From: Pedobacter sp. ASV12 | Lineage (GTDB): Bacteria; Bacteroidota; Bacteroidia; Sphingobacteriales; Sphingobacteriaceae | Assembly: GCF_016429155.1 (NCBI RefSeq) | Contig: NZ_JAELUC010000001.1 | Coordinates: 124,001 to 188,000 of the forward strand | Reading direction: 5' to 3' | DNA: 64,000 nt | Part shown: positions 36,048 to 45,576 of the stretch, one piece after another | Numbering within the stretch: position 1 is the stretch's first letter | Layout of the letters: each line of letters begins with the position of its first letter | Notes under the pieces: generated by a model | Told to the model about the DNA's origin: nothing | The model's input: the letters and a program-made list of their open reading frames with translations, nothing else | Database searches by the model: none | Translations under genes and position numbers: made by a program

Positions 36048-37535
36048 ATGGCAAATTACGAAATCGGTGTACAACCGCTATCATTGGCCGTTATCCAACA
36101 ACTGGTTAACGAGCAAAAAAAAATCAGTTTATCCCAATTGGCGATTGAACGCATTGAAAAATGCCGCAAATACCTGGATGATAAACTGAATGATAACGAA
36201 GACCCGATTTATGGAATCAATACCGGATTTGGCTACCTGCAAAACGTAAAGGTAGATTCAGCGCATTTAACCCAGCTGCAACATAACCTGTTGCTTTCGC
36301 ATGCCTGCGGAACCGGCGCCGAAGTACCGCAGCCGATCGTTAAACTGATGTTGCTGCTCAAAATCCAATCGCTCAGCTATGGCCATTCGGCAGTAGCCTT
36401 GCCAACCGTGCAGCGTTTAGTCGATTTTTACAACCACGATATACTGCCGGTTATTTACACCCAGGGTTCTTTGGGCGCTTCTGGCGATTTGGCGCCTTTG
36501 GCCCATCTGGCCCTGCCTTTAATTGGCGAGGGAGAAGTTTGGTACCAGAACCAGAAAATAAGCACGACGGCACTTTATCGGGAATTGGGCTGGACCAGCC
36601 TTACCTTGCAGAGCAAAGAGGGCTTGGCCCTGATTAATGGTACACAGTTTATGAGCGCCTATGGTTGCTATTGCCTGTTGAAAGCTCAAAAAATGACGGC
36701 CTGGGCCGATGCCATTACGGCTATTGCCTTAGATGCCTTCGATTGTCGGCTTGACCCTTTCTTAAACCTGAGCCATCAGATCAGGCCACACCAGGGTCAG
36801 CTAGACACCGCCAAAAACATTCAAAATTGGCTGGCAGGAAGTCAGTTGATGGCTAGAGAAGGCAAACAAACCCAAGATCCTTACTCTTTCCGTTGTGTAC
36901 CCCAAGTACATGGCGCCAGCAAAGACAGCATCAATTATGTGAGCGCCGTTTTCGAAACCGAGATTAATTCGGTTACCGATAATCCCAATGTTTTTCCAGA
37001 CGAGGACATGATCATTTCTGCCGGAAACTTTCACGGACAGCCTTTGGCCTTGGCCCTCGATTTTCTTTGCATTGCCCTGGCCGAGATTGGCTCGATATCG
37101 GAAAGAAGAACCTTCCAGCTGATTTCGGGTACGCGAGGCCTGCCTCCTTTTCTGGTTAAAAATGCCGGATTAAATTCGGGATTGATGATTACGCAATATA
37201 CCGCGGCTTCTATTGCCAGCGAAAACAAACAGCTGTGTACGCCAGCTTCTGTTGACAGCATTGTCAGCAGCAATGGCCAGGAAGACCATGTGAGCATGGG
37301 TGCCAATGCGGCTACCAAGTGCTTGCGCGTTTGCGATAATCTGGAAAGAATTTTAGCAATAGAACTGCTTACCGCAAGTCAGGCGCTCGATTTGAGGCGC
37401 CCTGAACAGTCATCGCCTAAAGTGGAACAACTGGTAAGTGCCTATCGACATACCGTTGCCTTTAACGATGCCGACAGGTTGTTGGCCAAAGACATCCAGG
37501 CCTCTATCCTTTTCATGCGCCAAACTGCCTTGTAG
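36048..37535 (+). CDS. hutH: Histidine ammonia-lyase
   Basis: Deaminates L-histidine to trans-urocanate, the first step of histidine use. 495 aa, near the normal 500-510. The self-forming MIO cofactor triad Ala144-Ser145-Gly146 is in GSLGASGDLAPLAHL. Also present are the active-site tyrosine loop near residue 54 (YGINTGFG) and the QDPYSFRCVPQVHG signature. hutU lies 6.2 kb away at 43759; no hutI or hutG is seen in the window. A terminator follows at 37611. Confidence 0.95.
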   Translation: MANYEIGVQPLSLAVIQQLVNEQKKISLSQLAIERIEKCRKYLDDKLNDNEDPIYGINTGFGYLQNVKVDSAHLTQLQHNLLLSHACGTGAEVPQPIVKLMLLLKIQSLSYGHSAVALPTVQRLVDFYNHDILPVIYTQGSLGASGDLAPLAHLALPLIGEGEVWYQNQKISTTALYRELGWTSLTLQSKEGLALINGTQFMSAYGCYCLLKAQKMTAWADAITAIALDAFDCRLDPFLNLSHQIRPHQGQLDTAKNIQNWLAGSQLMAREGKQTQDPYSFRCVPQVHGASKDSINYVSAVFETEINSVTDNPNVFPDEDMIISAGNFHGQPLALALDFLCIALAEIGSISERRTFQLISGTRGLPPFLVKNAGLNSGLMITQYTAASIASENKQLCTPASVDSIVSSNGQEDHVSMGANAATKCLRVCDNLERILAIELLTASQALDLRRPEQSSPKVEQLVSAYRHTVAFNDADRLLAKDIQASILFMRQTAL

Positions 37536-37610
37536 TTACCAAAACTGGCAGATGATAATAATGATGAGTAGCAACAAAATCATTTGGTTTAGTTTTAAAT
37601 AAAGCCAGGC

Positions 37611-37634
37611 TGCCACAGGCAGGCCTGGCTTTTT
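37611..37634 (+). terminator. Terminator of hutH
   Basis: AAAGCCAGG-CTGCC pairs with GGCAGGCCTGGCTTT (one bulged base), loop ACA, followed by T5. It could also serve the converging minus-strand operon, less strongly. Confidence 0.85.
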
Positions 37635-37655
37635 GATTAGTTTATTTGGTGCTTA

Positions 37656-38498
37656 TTACTTGTTAAACAACTGCTTAAGGTTTACGGCAGGCATACTTAC
37701 CAAGGTTTGGTCGGAAAGCGAGCCTTTGCAATTGCCAATGGTCATGTTTTCCAGGCTTATATGAGCCGTTTCTGATGTATTTAAGGTCAGGTTTTGGATG
37801 CGATCCCCCTTTGCCTCGCGATCGTCGCCTTTTACGGTAATGGTCGAATTTCCGGCAGTTGTAATGTCCAGGTCTTGATAAGAAGCCCACTCGCTGGTAA
37901 ACGCCGTATTTTTAAGATTGAGGTACAAAGATTTGGCGATTTCTTTTTCGATGTTCACTTCGCTAACGTCTTCGGTAGCCACGCTCAATTTGTTGATGGC
38001 CGTTTCGCCGTCGAAAACCAATCGGTTTACTTTTTTAAGGCTAACTGCCAGCGAATCGGCTTTGGCGTTAAGGTCTACACCATCGGCTTCTACCAAACTG
38101 ATGCTTTTCGTATCGGGTGCATAAATAAGCAAGGTAATGTACTTGTTGTCGCGGCCTTTATCGTCGAACGTTAGCTGCAGCCTGCCTTGTGCATCAACCT
38201 CCAGCTTTATCATGTCTTTATAATTATCCGGAACTTTTACCCCGTATTTGTCATCCTTAATCAAACGGATATTGAAATACATGCCTTTTCCATTGGCAAT
38301 ATTTACCGATTGGAAGGCCGGCGTTGCCTTGCTCTCCATATTGGCCGAAGCCTGGCTAAAGCTGTCGTCTTTTCTGTCTTCTACCTTGCGGTTCTGGACA
38401 TCGGTATACAATACCCGGGAGCTGTACACCATGCCTAAAATTGGCAAAAGGATGAGCGATGCCGCAAATGCGATTAATAATTTATTACTTGTTTTCAT
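37656..38498 (-). CDS. GIN-like exported protein at the end of the GntR/ABC operon
   Basis: A 280-aa protein with an N-terminal membrane anchor or signal (8-26) and a long beta-strand-rich body with repeated short strands ending in Asp/Gly/Asn (for example SISLVEADGVDLNAKAD). This resembles the putative auto-transporter head GIN/DUF2807 type, but the match is by style rather than by a firm motif. It starts 5 nt after the GntR gene stop and so belongs to that operon. Function unknown. Confidence 0.6.
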   Translation of the reverse strand: MKTSNKLLIAFAASLILLPILGMVYSSRVLYTDVQNRKVEDRKDDSFSQASANMESKATPAFQSVNIANGKGMYFNIRLIKDDKYGVKVPDNYKDMIKLEVDAQGRLQLTFDDKGRDNKYITLLIYAPDTKSISLVEADGVDLNAKADSLAVSLKKVNRLVFDGETAINKLSVATEDVSEVNIEKEIAKSLYLNLKNTAFTSEWASYQDLDITTAGNSTITVKGDDREAKGDRIQNLTLNTSETAHISLENMTIGNCKGSLSDQTLVSMPAVNLKQLFNK

Positions 38499-38503
38499 CT
38501 GTT

Positions 38504-38878
38504 TTAAGCATTAAAAGTTTCTTTAACAAAAGTGTTGTAGCGGGTTTGCAATTCGTCGAAGCCTATGCCCAGCAAATAAATGTTCCTGAAAACCGATGGC
38601 AGTTCATCGTCCATAAACTGGCCTTTTCTGTAGGCTTTTACATTGGCTATGGCATCATCGGCTATAAAAAAACCAATGCCTCTTTTGTTGTTGATTATAT
38701 TTTTGTTTTGCAGCAGCTCGTAAGTACGCATTACCGTATTAGGATTTACCTCGAGCGCTACGGCCATTTCCCTTACCGAAGGTATTTTTTGATCGGCTTG
38801 CCATTTGCCCAACAGGATATGTTCGCAAACGTATTCTGCAATCTGAAGGTATATTGCCTTGTTGTCTCTAAATTCCAT
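38504..38878 (-). CDS. GntR family transcriptional regulator (YtrA-like)
   Basis: A 124-aa regulator with an N-terminal winged helix (KIPSVREMAVALEVNPNTVM, then YELLQNKNIINNKRGIGFFI) and a short C-terminal helix pair, as in the YtrA subfamily that represses ABC transporter operons. It is third in a four-gene operon with an ABC ATPase and a membrane subunit. The perfect palindrome at 40511-40530 is its likely operator. Confidence 0.92.
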   Translation of the reverse strand: MEFRDNKAIYLQIAEYVCEHILLGKWQADQKIPSVREMAVALEVNPNTVMRTYELLQNKNIINNKRGIGFFIADDAIANVKAYRKGQFMDDELPSVFRNIYLLGIGFDELQTRYNTFVKETFNA

Positions 38879-38895
38879 GTCTATACCGATTAAAA

Positions 38896-39663
38896 TTAAA
38901 CCTCTTTTTCTTTCAGGCGCACATAGGTGATGCTCCAGATAATGAGCGTAAGTACCGACAGCCCTATAAATACCCAGAGCTCTGCCGTTTCTTTGCCATT
39001 GTTTGCGTTTTCGTGGATAGGCACCTTGCCCGATAGCAGCGCTTTAGTAGCCTTAACGATAATGTAGGTCCAGATGCCCGAGAAAACCATAACCGAAATA
39101 GCCGTTTTGATATAATGGAACCGGTTAAAATAAACAGAACCCAATAAGAACACACTGGTGATAAAAAGCGGTGCAAGGTAAAGCGGCTTAAACTGATTAG
39201 GGTTGTTTTTGGCAAAAAAGTAGGTTGCACTATCGGTTGCGGCGCCCACGTCGTGGAGATGGCCTTTTACATACGACACAAAGGCCAAATCTGTTAAATA
39301 AAACAGGATGATGAAGCTGGCTGACGCTAAGATTCCGGTAAAGCACACTCCTGCCAGAAACTTCTCGAAAATGGAAGCAGGAATCATCAAGTCGATTACC
39401 GCTCTCGATTTTTGACCCAGGTGCGCAAAATAGGTACTGGCAATAATGCTGATAAACAAGAAGCCAAATACCATGAATAGCGGCTCCCTGAAATTGAGCA
39501 CGTTGTAGCCTAGGTTATTGCCCAGTGGCAACAAGTTGTAGCCGTAAAAGGCAATAAAAACACCCAGCACCACCAAAAGCGTAATCAGAAAGATCTTGCC
39601 AAACTCTAGCCATTGTCTCTTAAGCAATAGCCCAAAACGCTGTAAGTTAAAAGTATTGTTCAT
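38896..39663 (-). CDS. ABC transporter membrane subunit
   Basis: A 255-aa membrane protein with six hydrophobic segments and a basic N-terminus (FGLLLKRQWLEFGK) typical of ABC-2-type permeases of YtrA-linked exporters. It lies between the ATPase (12 nt upstream) and the regulator (17 nt downstream), so function in the same transporter is well supported by context. Confidence 0.78.
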   Translation of the reverse strand: MNNTFNLQRFGLLLKRQWLEFGKIFLITLLVVLGVFIAFYGYNLLPLGNNLGYNVLNFREPLFMVFGFLFISIIASTYFAHLGQKSRAVIDLMIPASIFEKFLAGVCFTGILASASFIILFYLTDLAFVSYVKGHLHDVGAATDSATYFFAKNNPNQFKPLYLAPLFITSVFLLGSVYFNRFHYIKTAISVMVFSGIWTYIIVKATKALLSGKVPIHENANNGKETAELWVFIGLSVLTLIIWSITYVRLKEKEV

Positions 39664-39675
39664 GTTGCTTAGCTT

Positions 39676-40503
39676 TTAGTTAAAAATGGGTTTCAATTTA
39701 TTTTTCTCTGCCAACACCGCGTTAAACAATAGCTCGATATCAAGCCTGCTGTCTTCTTGGTGATAGTTTGGCACTACCGCATTGTAGCCCGCCAGTGAAG
39801 GCTCTGCGTAGATTACTGTTTCGTCAATCTCTTTTACGCGCTTAAAGCAAAGTTTCTCGGTAATCTCGTCAACCGATGCCTTTAAGGCCACTTTGTTCTC
39901 GTCGAGCATGATTACCGTATCGATGAGGTTGTCCAAATCCCTCACCTGGTGGGTAGAGATGATGATGCAACGTTCGTCGGTAAGTACCGATGCCATAATT
40001 TTACGGAACTGCGCTTTCGATGGGATGTCTAAGCCGTTGGTGGGTTCGTCCATGATCACCAATTTGGCCTGGGTTGCCAAACCGAAAGAAATGATTACTT
40101 TTTTCTTTTGTCCGTAAGACATGTTGATGAGCTTTTGTCCAACCGGGATATCAAACTCGGCCAATAGTGAGGCGAAATAGTTGTGGTCGAAGTTTGGATA
40201 GAAAGCGGCATTTGCCTTTACATAGGCATCTACTTTTACCGCCGGCAGGTAAAATTCTTCCGGGATGAAGCAGATTTGTTGCAACAGGGCTGGTTGTCTT
40301 TTGGCAGGATCAAAGCCCAGTACATCCAGCTGTCCGCTTTGCGCATAGACCAATCCGGCCAAATTTTTTAGCAAGCTCGATTTGCCTGCACCATTCTTGC
40401 CCAAGAGGCCATAGATGTGGCCAAAGCTGAGTTGCATGCTCATATCGCTGAACAATGGTCGGTTCTTGCTATAGCCAAAATTCAGGTTGTTTATCTTTAT
40501 CAT
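39676..40503 (-). CDS. ABC transporter ATP-binding protein (GntR-linked)
   Basis: A 275-aa ATPase. Walker A GKNGAGKSSL at about 36-45, signature MSYGQKKKV, Walker B LVIMDEPTNGLD and H-loop STHQVRDL are all present. A 60-residue C-terminal extension follows the ATPase core. First gene of the operon; its promoter overlaps the palindrome 40511-40530. Probably an exporter; the substrate is unknown. Confidence 0.93.
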   Translation of the reverse strand: MIKINNLNFGYSKNRPLFSDMSMQLSFGHIYGLLGKNGAGKSSLLKNLAGLVYAQSGQLDVLGFDPAKRQPALLQQICFIPEEFYLPAVKVDAYVKANAAFYPNFDHNYFASLLAEFDIPVGQKLINMSYGQKKKVIISFGLATQAKLVIMDEPTNGLDIPSKAQFRKIMASVLTDERCIIISTHQVRDLDNLIDTVIMLDENKVALKASVDEITEKLCFKRVKEIDETVIYAEPSLAGYNAVVPNYHQEDSRLDIELLFNAVLAEKNKLKPIFN

Positions 40504-40510
40504 ACTCTAC

Positions 40511-40530
40511 TGTATTAGTTAAATAATACA
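40511..40530 (-). promoter_or_regulatory. Likely GntR operator: perfect palindrome
   Basis: TGTATTA (40511-40517), 6-bp spacer, TAATACA (40524-40530): perfect 7-bp inverted repeat. It covers the predicted transcription start of the ABC-GntR operon, directly next to the -7 element, so binding should repress. Confidence 0.6.
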
Positions 40531-40562
40531 CTAAATTATTAATACGGATAATCGACTCCAAA
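40531..40562 (-). promoter_or_regulatory. Promoter of the ABC-GntR operon
   Basis: On the minus strand TTTG (40562-40559), 20-bp spacer, TAATTTAG (40538-40531), one mismatch to TAnnTTTG. The start is predicted near 40526, inside the palindrome. Confidence 0.55.
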
Positions 40563-40678
40563 TTTATTTTCAATTATTTTTCAAAAAGTGGATTTAGAGC
40601 TTATAAAGGCAGTTTTAGATGAATTAATTTTTATTGCCGAATTGTTATAGGATTAATGGGATCAGTAAAAACGTGTTA

Positions 40679-40742
40679 ACCACCTTACACAGCTAAGATG
40701 GTGAAACATAAGTTCAACCATCTTAGACGTCTAAGAGCACCT
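40679..40742. repeat. REP-like palindrome cluster
   Basis: An imperfect palindrome ACCACCTTA-N6-TAAGATGGT (40679-40702) is followed by ACCATCTTAGACGTCTAAGA (40717-40736), whose core CTTAGACGTCTAAG is a perfect 14-bp palindrome. A related copy is at 63252-63320. The rest of the 446-bp gap 40504-40949 holds only the GntR promoter/operator and the terminator at 40891; I see no gene in 40563-40890. Confidence 0.5.
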
Positions 40743-40890
40743 AGGCCTATTGCAGCTAACAATCGTAGGCACAAAACCAATCAAGGTGGCAAACAACTTA
40801 GATGAACCTACGGGCCTTAAATGGCGAAAAAACATCAGTCAACAAGTATTAAAAACTGTTAATGGGCAACTGAGCATTGTAGCCGACAAT

Positions 40891-40923
40891 AAAAAACCCC
40901 AGCCTGCTTTCGCTCAACTGGGG
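40891..40923 (-). terminator. Terminator of the TonB receptor gene
   Basis: CCCCAG (40897-40902) with CTGGGG (40918-40923), inner AGC/GCT pairing, followed on the minus strand by T6. Confidence 0.8.
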
Positions 40924-40949
40924 TGGGTGATTAACCTAAACCTATTCCT

Positions 40950-43250
40950 TTATAATAGCGGTACGCTGATCCCAAAACTCAAATTGCGTCCCGGATTGTA
41001 AATACCTGCCGGCTTGTATCTGCTTAAATGATTGAAATACAACTTGTCGGTCAGGTTCTGTCCGGTAACCCATAAATTGATCTTTCCTTTCTTCACTTTT
41101 ACAGCGGTACCAATGCCTGCATCTATTAATGTATAACCGTTGGTTTCGGTTTCGAAACTGTCGAAACGGTCTTGTTTAAATACATTCGTTAAGCCTATTT
41201 TGATATAGCTATCGCTTAGGCCCTTAATTTGGGGCTCAAAGCGAAGCTCGTTGTTCAGGCTGGCTGCCGGAATAAACGGAAGTGGCGCTTTAGTGGCATT
41301 ATTCGTTCCTTTTACATAGGCAAAGGTATTTTCGAAGTGCAAAGCCTTAATCAAGTGGAAATCTACCGAAGCCTCTCCACCCATCAAGGTTGCATTGGTT
41401 TGTACATAACGGTACAATGGCAATACGGTAGTGCTTCCATCCTCTTCCTGAAAATTGATGGTTTCGTTATTGAAATTGCCGGGGTAGATATAGTTATAGA
41501 TCTTGTTACTGTAGGCGTTTAGGCCCAATGTTACCTTTTCGGCATTATATTCTAAGCCCAAATCAAACTGCAAGCTGGTTTCCTGTTTCAGGTTACTGTT
41601 ACCCTTTTCGTACCTGAATGTACCTTCGTGACGGCCGTTGGCCCCCAGCTCGGCAATGTTGGGCGCCCTGAAGCCTGAACCAGCATTTCCTTTCAGATTC
41701 AAGTTTTTGGCGATTTCGAAGGCAAAGCCGACCGATCCAGAAACATTAGAAAACTTATTGTTGAAAGCCGTAAACACCTGATTACCGTCGGCATCAATCA
41801 AATCGCGGCCATCTATGTTTTTATGATCGTAGCGGATACCTGCGTTAATGGCGCCTTTGGCAAAGTTGCGTTTCAGGTAGGCAAAAGCACCGATGTTATC
41901 ACTGGTGTAATCCGGAATTAAAAACTCATCGCCATTGTTGGCATTGGTTTGGTGCATGCCCTGTACGCCTATGGTTGGCTCCCAAACGCCATTGTTGGCA
42001 AAAGAATATTTTACATCGTAGGTGTAAGAATTAAGGTTGAGGTACAAACCTGGTTCGGTGGCACTTTCTTCAAACTCTTTACGTACGTTACGCTGAAAAG
42101 CCAGGGTGGTTTTCAACTGGCCACCGCCCAAAAGAATATTGCTGTTTAGCGCCGCACGATAATGGTTGATATTCTGAAACGGAAGGTTCAGTTTCCGCTT
42201 TTGGGCTTCGCTGTTCGAAATCACGTTGCCCTCTTCATCCAGGTAATCACCATTGTCGTTTGGTCCTTCTTCCACCAAACCAATATTGGTATTAAATCTA
42301 GACAAATTGAGGTGTGCATAGCCCCAGGTTTTGTTCAGGCCGATCATTCCGCTTACATTGGTTTCATTAAAGCCCGAATTAGGCACGGTATGATCTTTAT
42401 AGCCAAAGCCATAGGCATTTTTATAGGAAACACGGCCTCGGTAAACCAAGCCATCGCTATTGCCCTGCAACATCAACGAAGAAGCTGTCAAGCCATTGTT
42501 GGTATTGTAGTTGGTCGTAAAGTTACCGTTAAAATCGCCAGCAGCAGGCACCAGGTCGTCTATAATGTTGATTACACCGCCTAAAGCGTCAGAACCATAA
42601 AGCAAACTGGCCGGGCCTTTCAGCACCTCGATGCGGGCGGCAGAAAACTGGTCTACTTCCACGCCGTGTTCATCTCCCCATTGCTGTGCTTCTTCTCTTG
42701 CACCATCAACAATGGTCAATACCCGGTTATAGCCCAAACCACGGATAGAAGGCTTTGAAATGGCACCACCGGTAGTTACCTGCGAAACCCCAGGAACTTT
42801 GGCAATCGCATCAACAATGTTGGTACCCGCTGCCTGCGCCAGCTTTTCGCGACTAATGGAAACCACCGCCAAACTATTGGTTTTGTTGTTGGCACTATAA
42901 GGCGTACCGGTAATCACCACCTCGGCACTTTCGATAACCGACGCTTCTAAAGCGAAAACAATTTGCGCTCCAGCGGCCAGGTCTACTTGCTGCGATGCGG
43001 TTTTATAACCCACATAACGTACTTCTACCAAAAACTTGCCCCGCGATGGGATATTGCTAAAACTGAATTCGCCATTGGCGTTGGTGGTTGTAGTGGCTTT
43101 GAGGTCGGAAATATAGACCGTGGCGCCAGAAAGCGGTTCTTTGGTGCTGGCATCAAGCACCTTTCCCTTAAAATCTGCCCAATTTGCGGCCAAGGCAGGA
43201 GCCGTAAAACAAGCTAATAGTACAACCAGTAAAAGGTGTATCTTTTTCAT
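40950..43250 (-). CDS. TonB-dependent receptor, possibly metal-related
   Basis: A 766-aa outer-membrane receptor. Signal peptide 1-21; CarboxypepD_reg-like domain about 28-115; TonB-box-like stretch near AEVVITGTPY; plug 125-235 with IRGLGYNRVLTIVDG and RIEVLKGPASLLYGSDALGG; then a 22-strand-type barrel ending in an aromatic-poor LSFGISVPLL. The plug loop carries QWGDEHG, reminiscent of zinc receptors of the ZnuD kind, and a Cys/His-rich small protein is encoded upstream. Metal uptake is a guess from these two facts. Its own terminator follows. Confidence 0.88.
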   Translation of the reverse strand: MKKIHLLLVVLLACFTAPALAANWADFKGKVLDASTKEPLSGATVYISDLKATTTTNANGEFSFSNIPSRGKFLVEVRYVGYKTASQQVDLAAGAQIVFALEASVIESAEVVITGTPYSANNKTNSLAVVSISREKLAQAAGTNIVDAIAKVPGVSQVTTGGAISKPSIRGLGYNRVLTIVDGAREEAQQWGDEHGVEVDQFSAARIEVLKGPASLLYGSDALGGVINIIDDLVPAAGDFNGNFTTNYNTNNGLTASSLMLQGNSDGLVYRGRVSYKNAYGFGYKDHTVPNSGFNETNVSGMIGLNKTWGYAHLNLSRFNTNIGLVEEGPNDNGDYLDEEGNVISNSEAQKRKLNLPFQNINHYRAALNSNILLGGGQLKTTLAFQRNVRKEFEESATEPGLYLNLNSYTYDVKYSFANNGVWEPTIGVQGMHQTNANNGDEFLIPDYTSDNIGAFAYLKRNFAKGAINAGIRYDHKNIDGRDLIDADGNQVFTAFNNKFSNVSGSVGFAFEIAKNLNLKGNAGSGFRAPNIAELGANGRHEGTFRYEKGNSNLKQETSLQFDLGLEYNAEKVTLGLNAYSNKIYNYIYPGNFNNETINFQEEDGSTTVLPLYRYVQTNATLMGGEASVDFHLIKALHFENTFAYVKGTNNATKAPLPFIPAASLNNELRFEPQIKGLSDSYIKIGLTNVFKQDRFDSFETETNGYTLIDAGIGTAVKVKKGKINLWVTGQNLTDKLYFNHLSRYKPAGIYNPGRNLSFGISVPLL

Positions 43251-43357
43251 AATATCTCTTTTTTACAAACGGCAATAGGCAAAGCCAATCAGCCATTGAT
43301 GAATCATTAAATTGAATGTAAACGGCATCAGTTGGAGCTGATGCAACAGGTAGATGT

Positions 43358-43693
43358 TTATGAAAAAGCCGGGGGCCCGCGAAGCGATGTGGCAATCAGT
43401 TCGGCATAAGAACTGCTGACTGAAGAAATATTTTTGCTCATCAGCTTACTGCTCAGGTAAGTGATGTAAGCATTTTCTGTAGTGGTGTAGTTTTTTTCGA
43501 AATGGGCGGCACAGATCAAACAGGTTTCCTGCTGTGTTTTAACATGGACCTTGTGCGTACAGTGTTTTTCAACGGCAACTTCGGGTGCTTGTTCATGGTG
43601 ATGCAAGGCGCTCCAAGGCGTAATGGCCAGGGAGAATACCCAAAGCATTGCCAAGGACAGAATTTGATGGATATGTTGACGCCTCTTTTTCAA
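43358..43693 (-). CDS. Small exported Cys/His-rich protein (TTG start)
   Basis: A 111-aa protein if it starts with TTG at 43693, which gives a good signal peptide (basic KKRRQHIHQ, then LSLAMLWVFSLAITPWS). The mature part has HHHE, HCTHKVHVK and CLICAAHF, a set of potential metal ligands. No ATG is in frame except one inside the signal region. It lies 107 bp upstream of the TonB receptor on the same strand and is divergent from hutU. Similar small proteins beside metal receptors are known in the phylum, but I cannot name the family. Confidence 0.6.
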   Translation of the reverse strand: MKKRRQHIHQILSLAMLWVFSLAITPWSALHHHEQAPEVAVEKHCTHKVHVKTQQETCLICAAHFEKNYTTTENAYITYLSSKLMSKNISSVSSSYAELIATSLRGPPAFS

Positions 43694-43729
43694 TTTCGTG
43701 ACAAACCTAAGCAAATAACATAAAATTCC

Positions 43730-43737
43730 TACATTTG
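43730..43737 (+). promoter_or_regulatory. hutU -7 element
   Basis: TACATTTG, exact TAnnTTTG match, 21 nt before the hutU ATG at 43759. No TTTG at the -33 position. Confidence 0.4.
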
Positions 43738-43758
43738 AAATTGTAACATTGCCTTGAT

Positions 43759-45426
43759 ATGACCACAAACCAAATAGAAGGGTTAAACCTTAAAGTAAGC
43801 CAAACCCCAACCGGAAGCCAACTGAACTGCAAAGGCTGGGTGCAGGAAGCCGCCTTGCGCATGTTGTTGAACAACCTTGACCCCGCAGTTGCCGAACGCC
43901 CCGAAGACCTTATCGTTTATGGCGGCCGTGGCAAAGCCGCGCGTAACAAGGAAGCCCTTGCCCTCATTGTGAAGGCGCTCCAGCATTTAGAAGAAGACGA
44001 AACCCTGCTCATCCAATCGGGCAAGCCGGTAGGCGTATTGCCAACCCATAAAGATGCGCCTCGTGTGCTGATTTCCAATTCGCAGCTGGTACCGAAATGG
44101 GCAACCCAACAGCATTTTGACGAGCTGGAAGACAAAGGCCTGATGATGTATGGCCAGATGACCGCCGGTTCCTGGATTTATATCGGTTCGCAGGGCATTG
44201 TGCAGGGCACCTACGAAACTTATGCGGCCTTGGCCAAAAAGCATTTTAACGGCAACTTGAAAGGCAAACTGAATGTTACTGCAGGTTTAGGTGGCATGGG
44301 AGGCGCACAGCCTTTGGCCATTACCATGAACCAGGGCGTTTGCCTGGCGGCCGATGTTGAAGAGTGGCGCATCCAGAAGCGTTTGGAAACACGTTATATC
44401 GACGAGATTGCCTATGACATAGACGAGGCAATAGACCGCGCATTGCAATACCAAAAAGAGAACAAGGCTTTATCCATCGGCGTAGTTTGTAATGCCGTTG
44501 AATTGCTGCAAAGATTGATAGACCGCAACATTACCCCAGATACGCTAACCGACCAAACGTCGGCGCACGACCCTTTAATCGGCTATTTTCCCGAAGGGCT
44601 GAGTGTAGCCGAGGCGGCCGACCTGCGCACCAACAATCCCGACGAGTATGTAAAACGTTCATACGCCACCATGGCCAAGCATGTAAAACAAATGCTCGAA
44701 CTGCAAAAACGTGGCGCCATTACTTTCGATTATGGCAACAACCTCAGGGGCCGTGCCCTAGAAGTTGGCGTACAAAATGCTTTCGATTTTCCGGGCTTTG
44801 TTCCGGCTTATATCCGTCCGCTATTTTGCGAAGGCAAAGGACCTTTCCGTTGGGCCGCCTTAAGTGGCGATCCGCAGGACATCTATGAAACCGACAAACT
44901 GATCCTTTCGCTTTTTCCAGCAAACGAAAGCCTCCGCCAGTGGATTACCATGGCGCAAGAACGTATTGCTTTTCAGGGATTGCCTGCCCGCATCTGCTGG
45001 CTGGGCCAAGGCGAAAGAGAAAAAGCCGGTTTGGCTTTTAACCAGTTGGTGGCCGAAGGAAAAGTAAAAGCACCGATTGTAATTGGTCGCGATCACCTCG
45101 ACACAGGCTCTGTGGCTTCGCCTAACCGCGAAACCGAAGCCATGCTCGATGGTTCTGATGCCGTAGCCGATTGGCCGATCCTCAATGCCCTCATCAATAC
45201 CGCAGGCGGCGCCAGCTGGGTATCGCTGCATCACGGTGGAGGCGTAGGCATAGGCTATTCTATCCACGCTGGAATGGTCATTGTGGCCGACGGAACCGAC
45301 GACGCCGCCAAACGCATCAAAAGGGTATTGCACAACGACCCCGCCATGGGCGTAATCAGGCATGCCGATGCGGGTTACGATATTGCCAAAGATACCTTGA
45401 GAGCGCATCGGCTTGGTTTGGAATAG
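43759..45426 (+). CDS. hutU: Urocanate hydratase
   Basis: Converts urocanate to 4-imidazolone-5-propionate with tightly bound NAD+, the step after HutH. 555 aa, the usual length. Visible are the Gly-rich NAD region [15 protein letters not shown] (about 172-186), [10 protein letters not shown] near 55 and the active-site cysteine in [11 protein letters not shown]. The C-terminal [19 protein letters not shown] is also family-typical. It stands alone, 6.2 kb from hutH, with its own -7 element; the intervening genes are unrelated. A weak hairpin (45445-45469) may end its transcript. Confidence 0.96.
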   Translation: MTTNQIEGLNLKVSQTPTGSQLNCKGWVQEAALRMLLNNLDPAVAERPEDLIVYGGRGKAARNKEALALIVKALQHLEEDETLLIQSGKPVGVLPTHKDAPRVLISNSQLVPKWATQQHFDELEDKGLMMYGQMTAGSWIYIGSQGIVQGTYETYAALAKKHFNGNLKGKLNVTAGLGGMGGAQPLAITMNQGVCLAADVEEWRIQKRLETRYIDEIAYDIDEAIDRALQYQKENKALSIGVVCNAVELLQRLIDRNITPDTLTDQTSAHDPLIGYFPEGLSVAEAADLRTNNPDEYVKRSYATMAKHVKQMLELQKRGAITFDYGNNLRGRALEVGVQNAFDFPGFVPAYIRPLFCEGKGPFRWAALSGDPQDIYETDKLILSLFPANESLRQWITMAQERIAFQGLPARICWLGQGEREKAGLAFNQLVAEGKVKAPIVIGRDHLDTGSVASPNRETEAMLDGSDAVADWPILNALINTAGGASWVSLHHGGGVGIGYSIHAGMVIVADGTDDAAKRIKRVLHNDPAMGVIRHADAGYDIAKDTLRAHRLGLE

Positions 45427-45576
45427 CTGGTGGCAACAGCAGCAAGCCGCCTGCAATGCCTAAGCGGCTATTTGCTTATCACTTGTTTTTATTGCAAATA
45501 CATGATAAATAAAGCCTTAAATTTGAAGGTAGCTTAAACCATAGGGCTATATTTTACGTTTATATAACTAAAAACC

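Noticed and set aside
40750..41001. An 83-codon plus-strand frame before the TonB receptor gene
   Set aside because: Overlaps the receptor terminator and its 3' end; no promoter or domain.
45445..45475. Possible hutU terminator
   Set aside because: Only a 6-bp stem with a 13-nt loop and no strong T-run; left out of the feature list.
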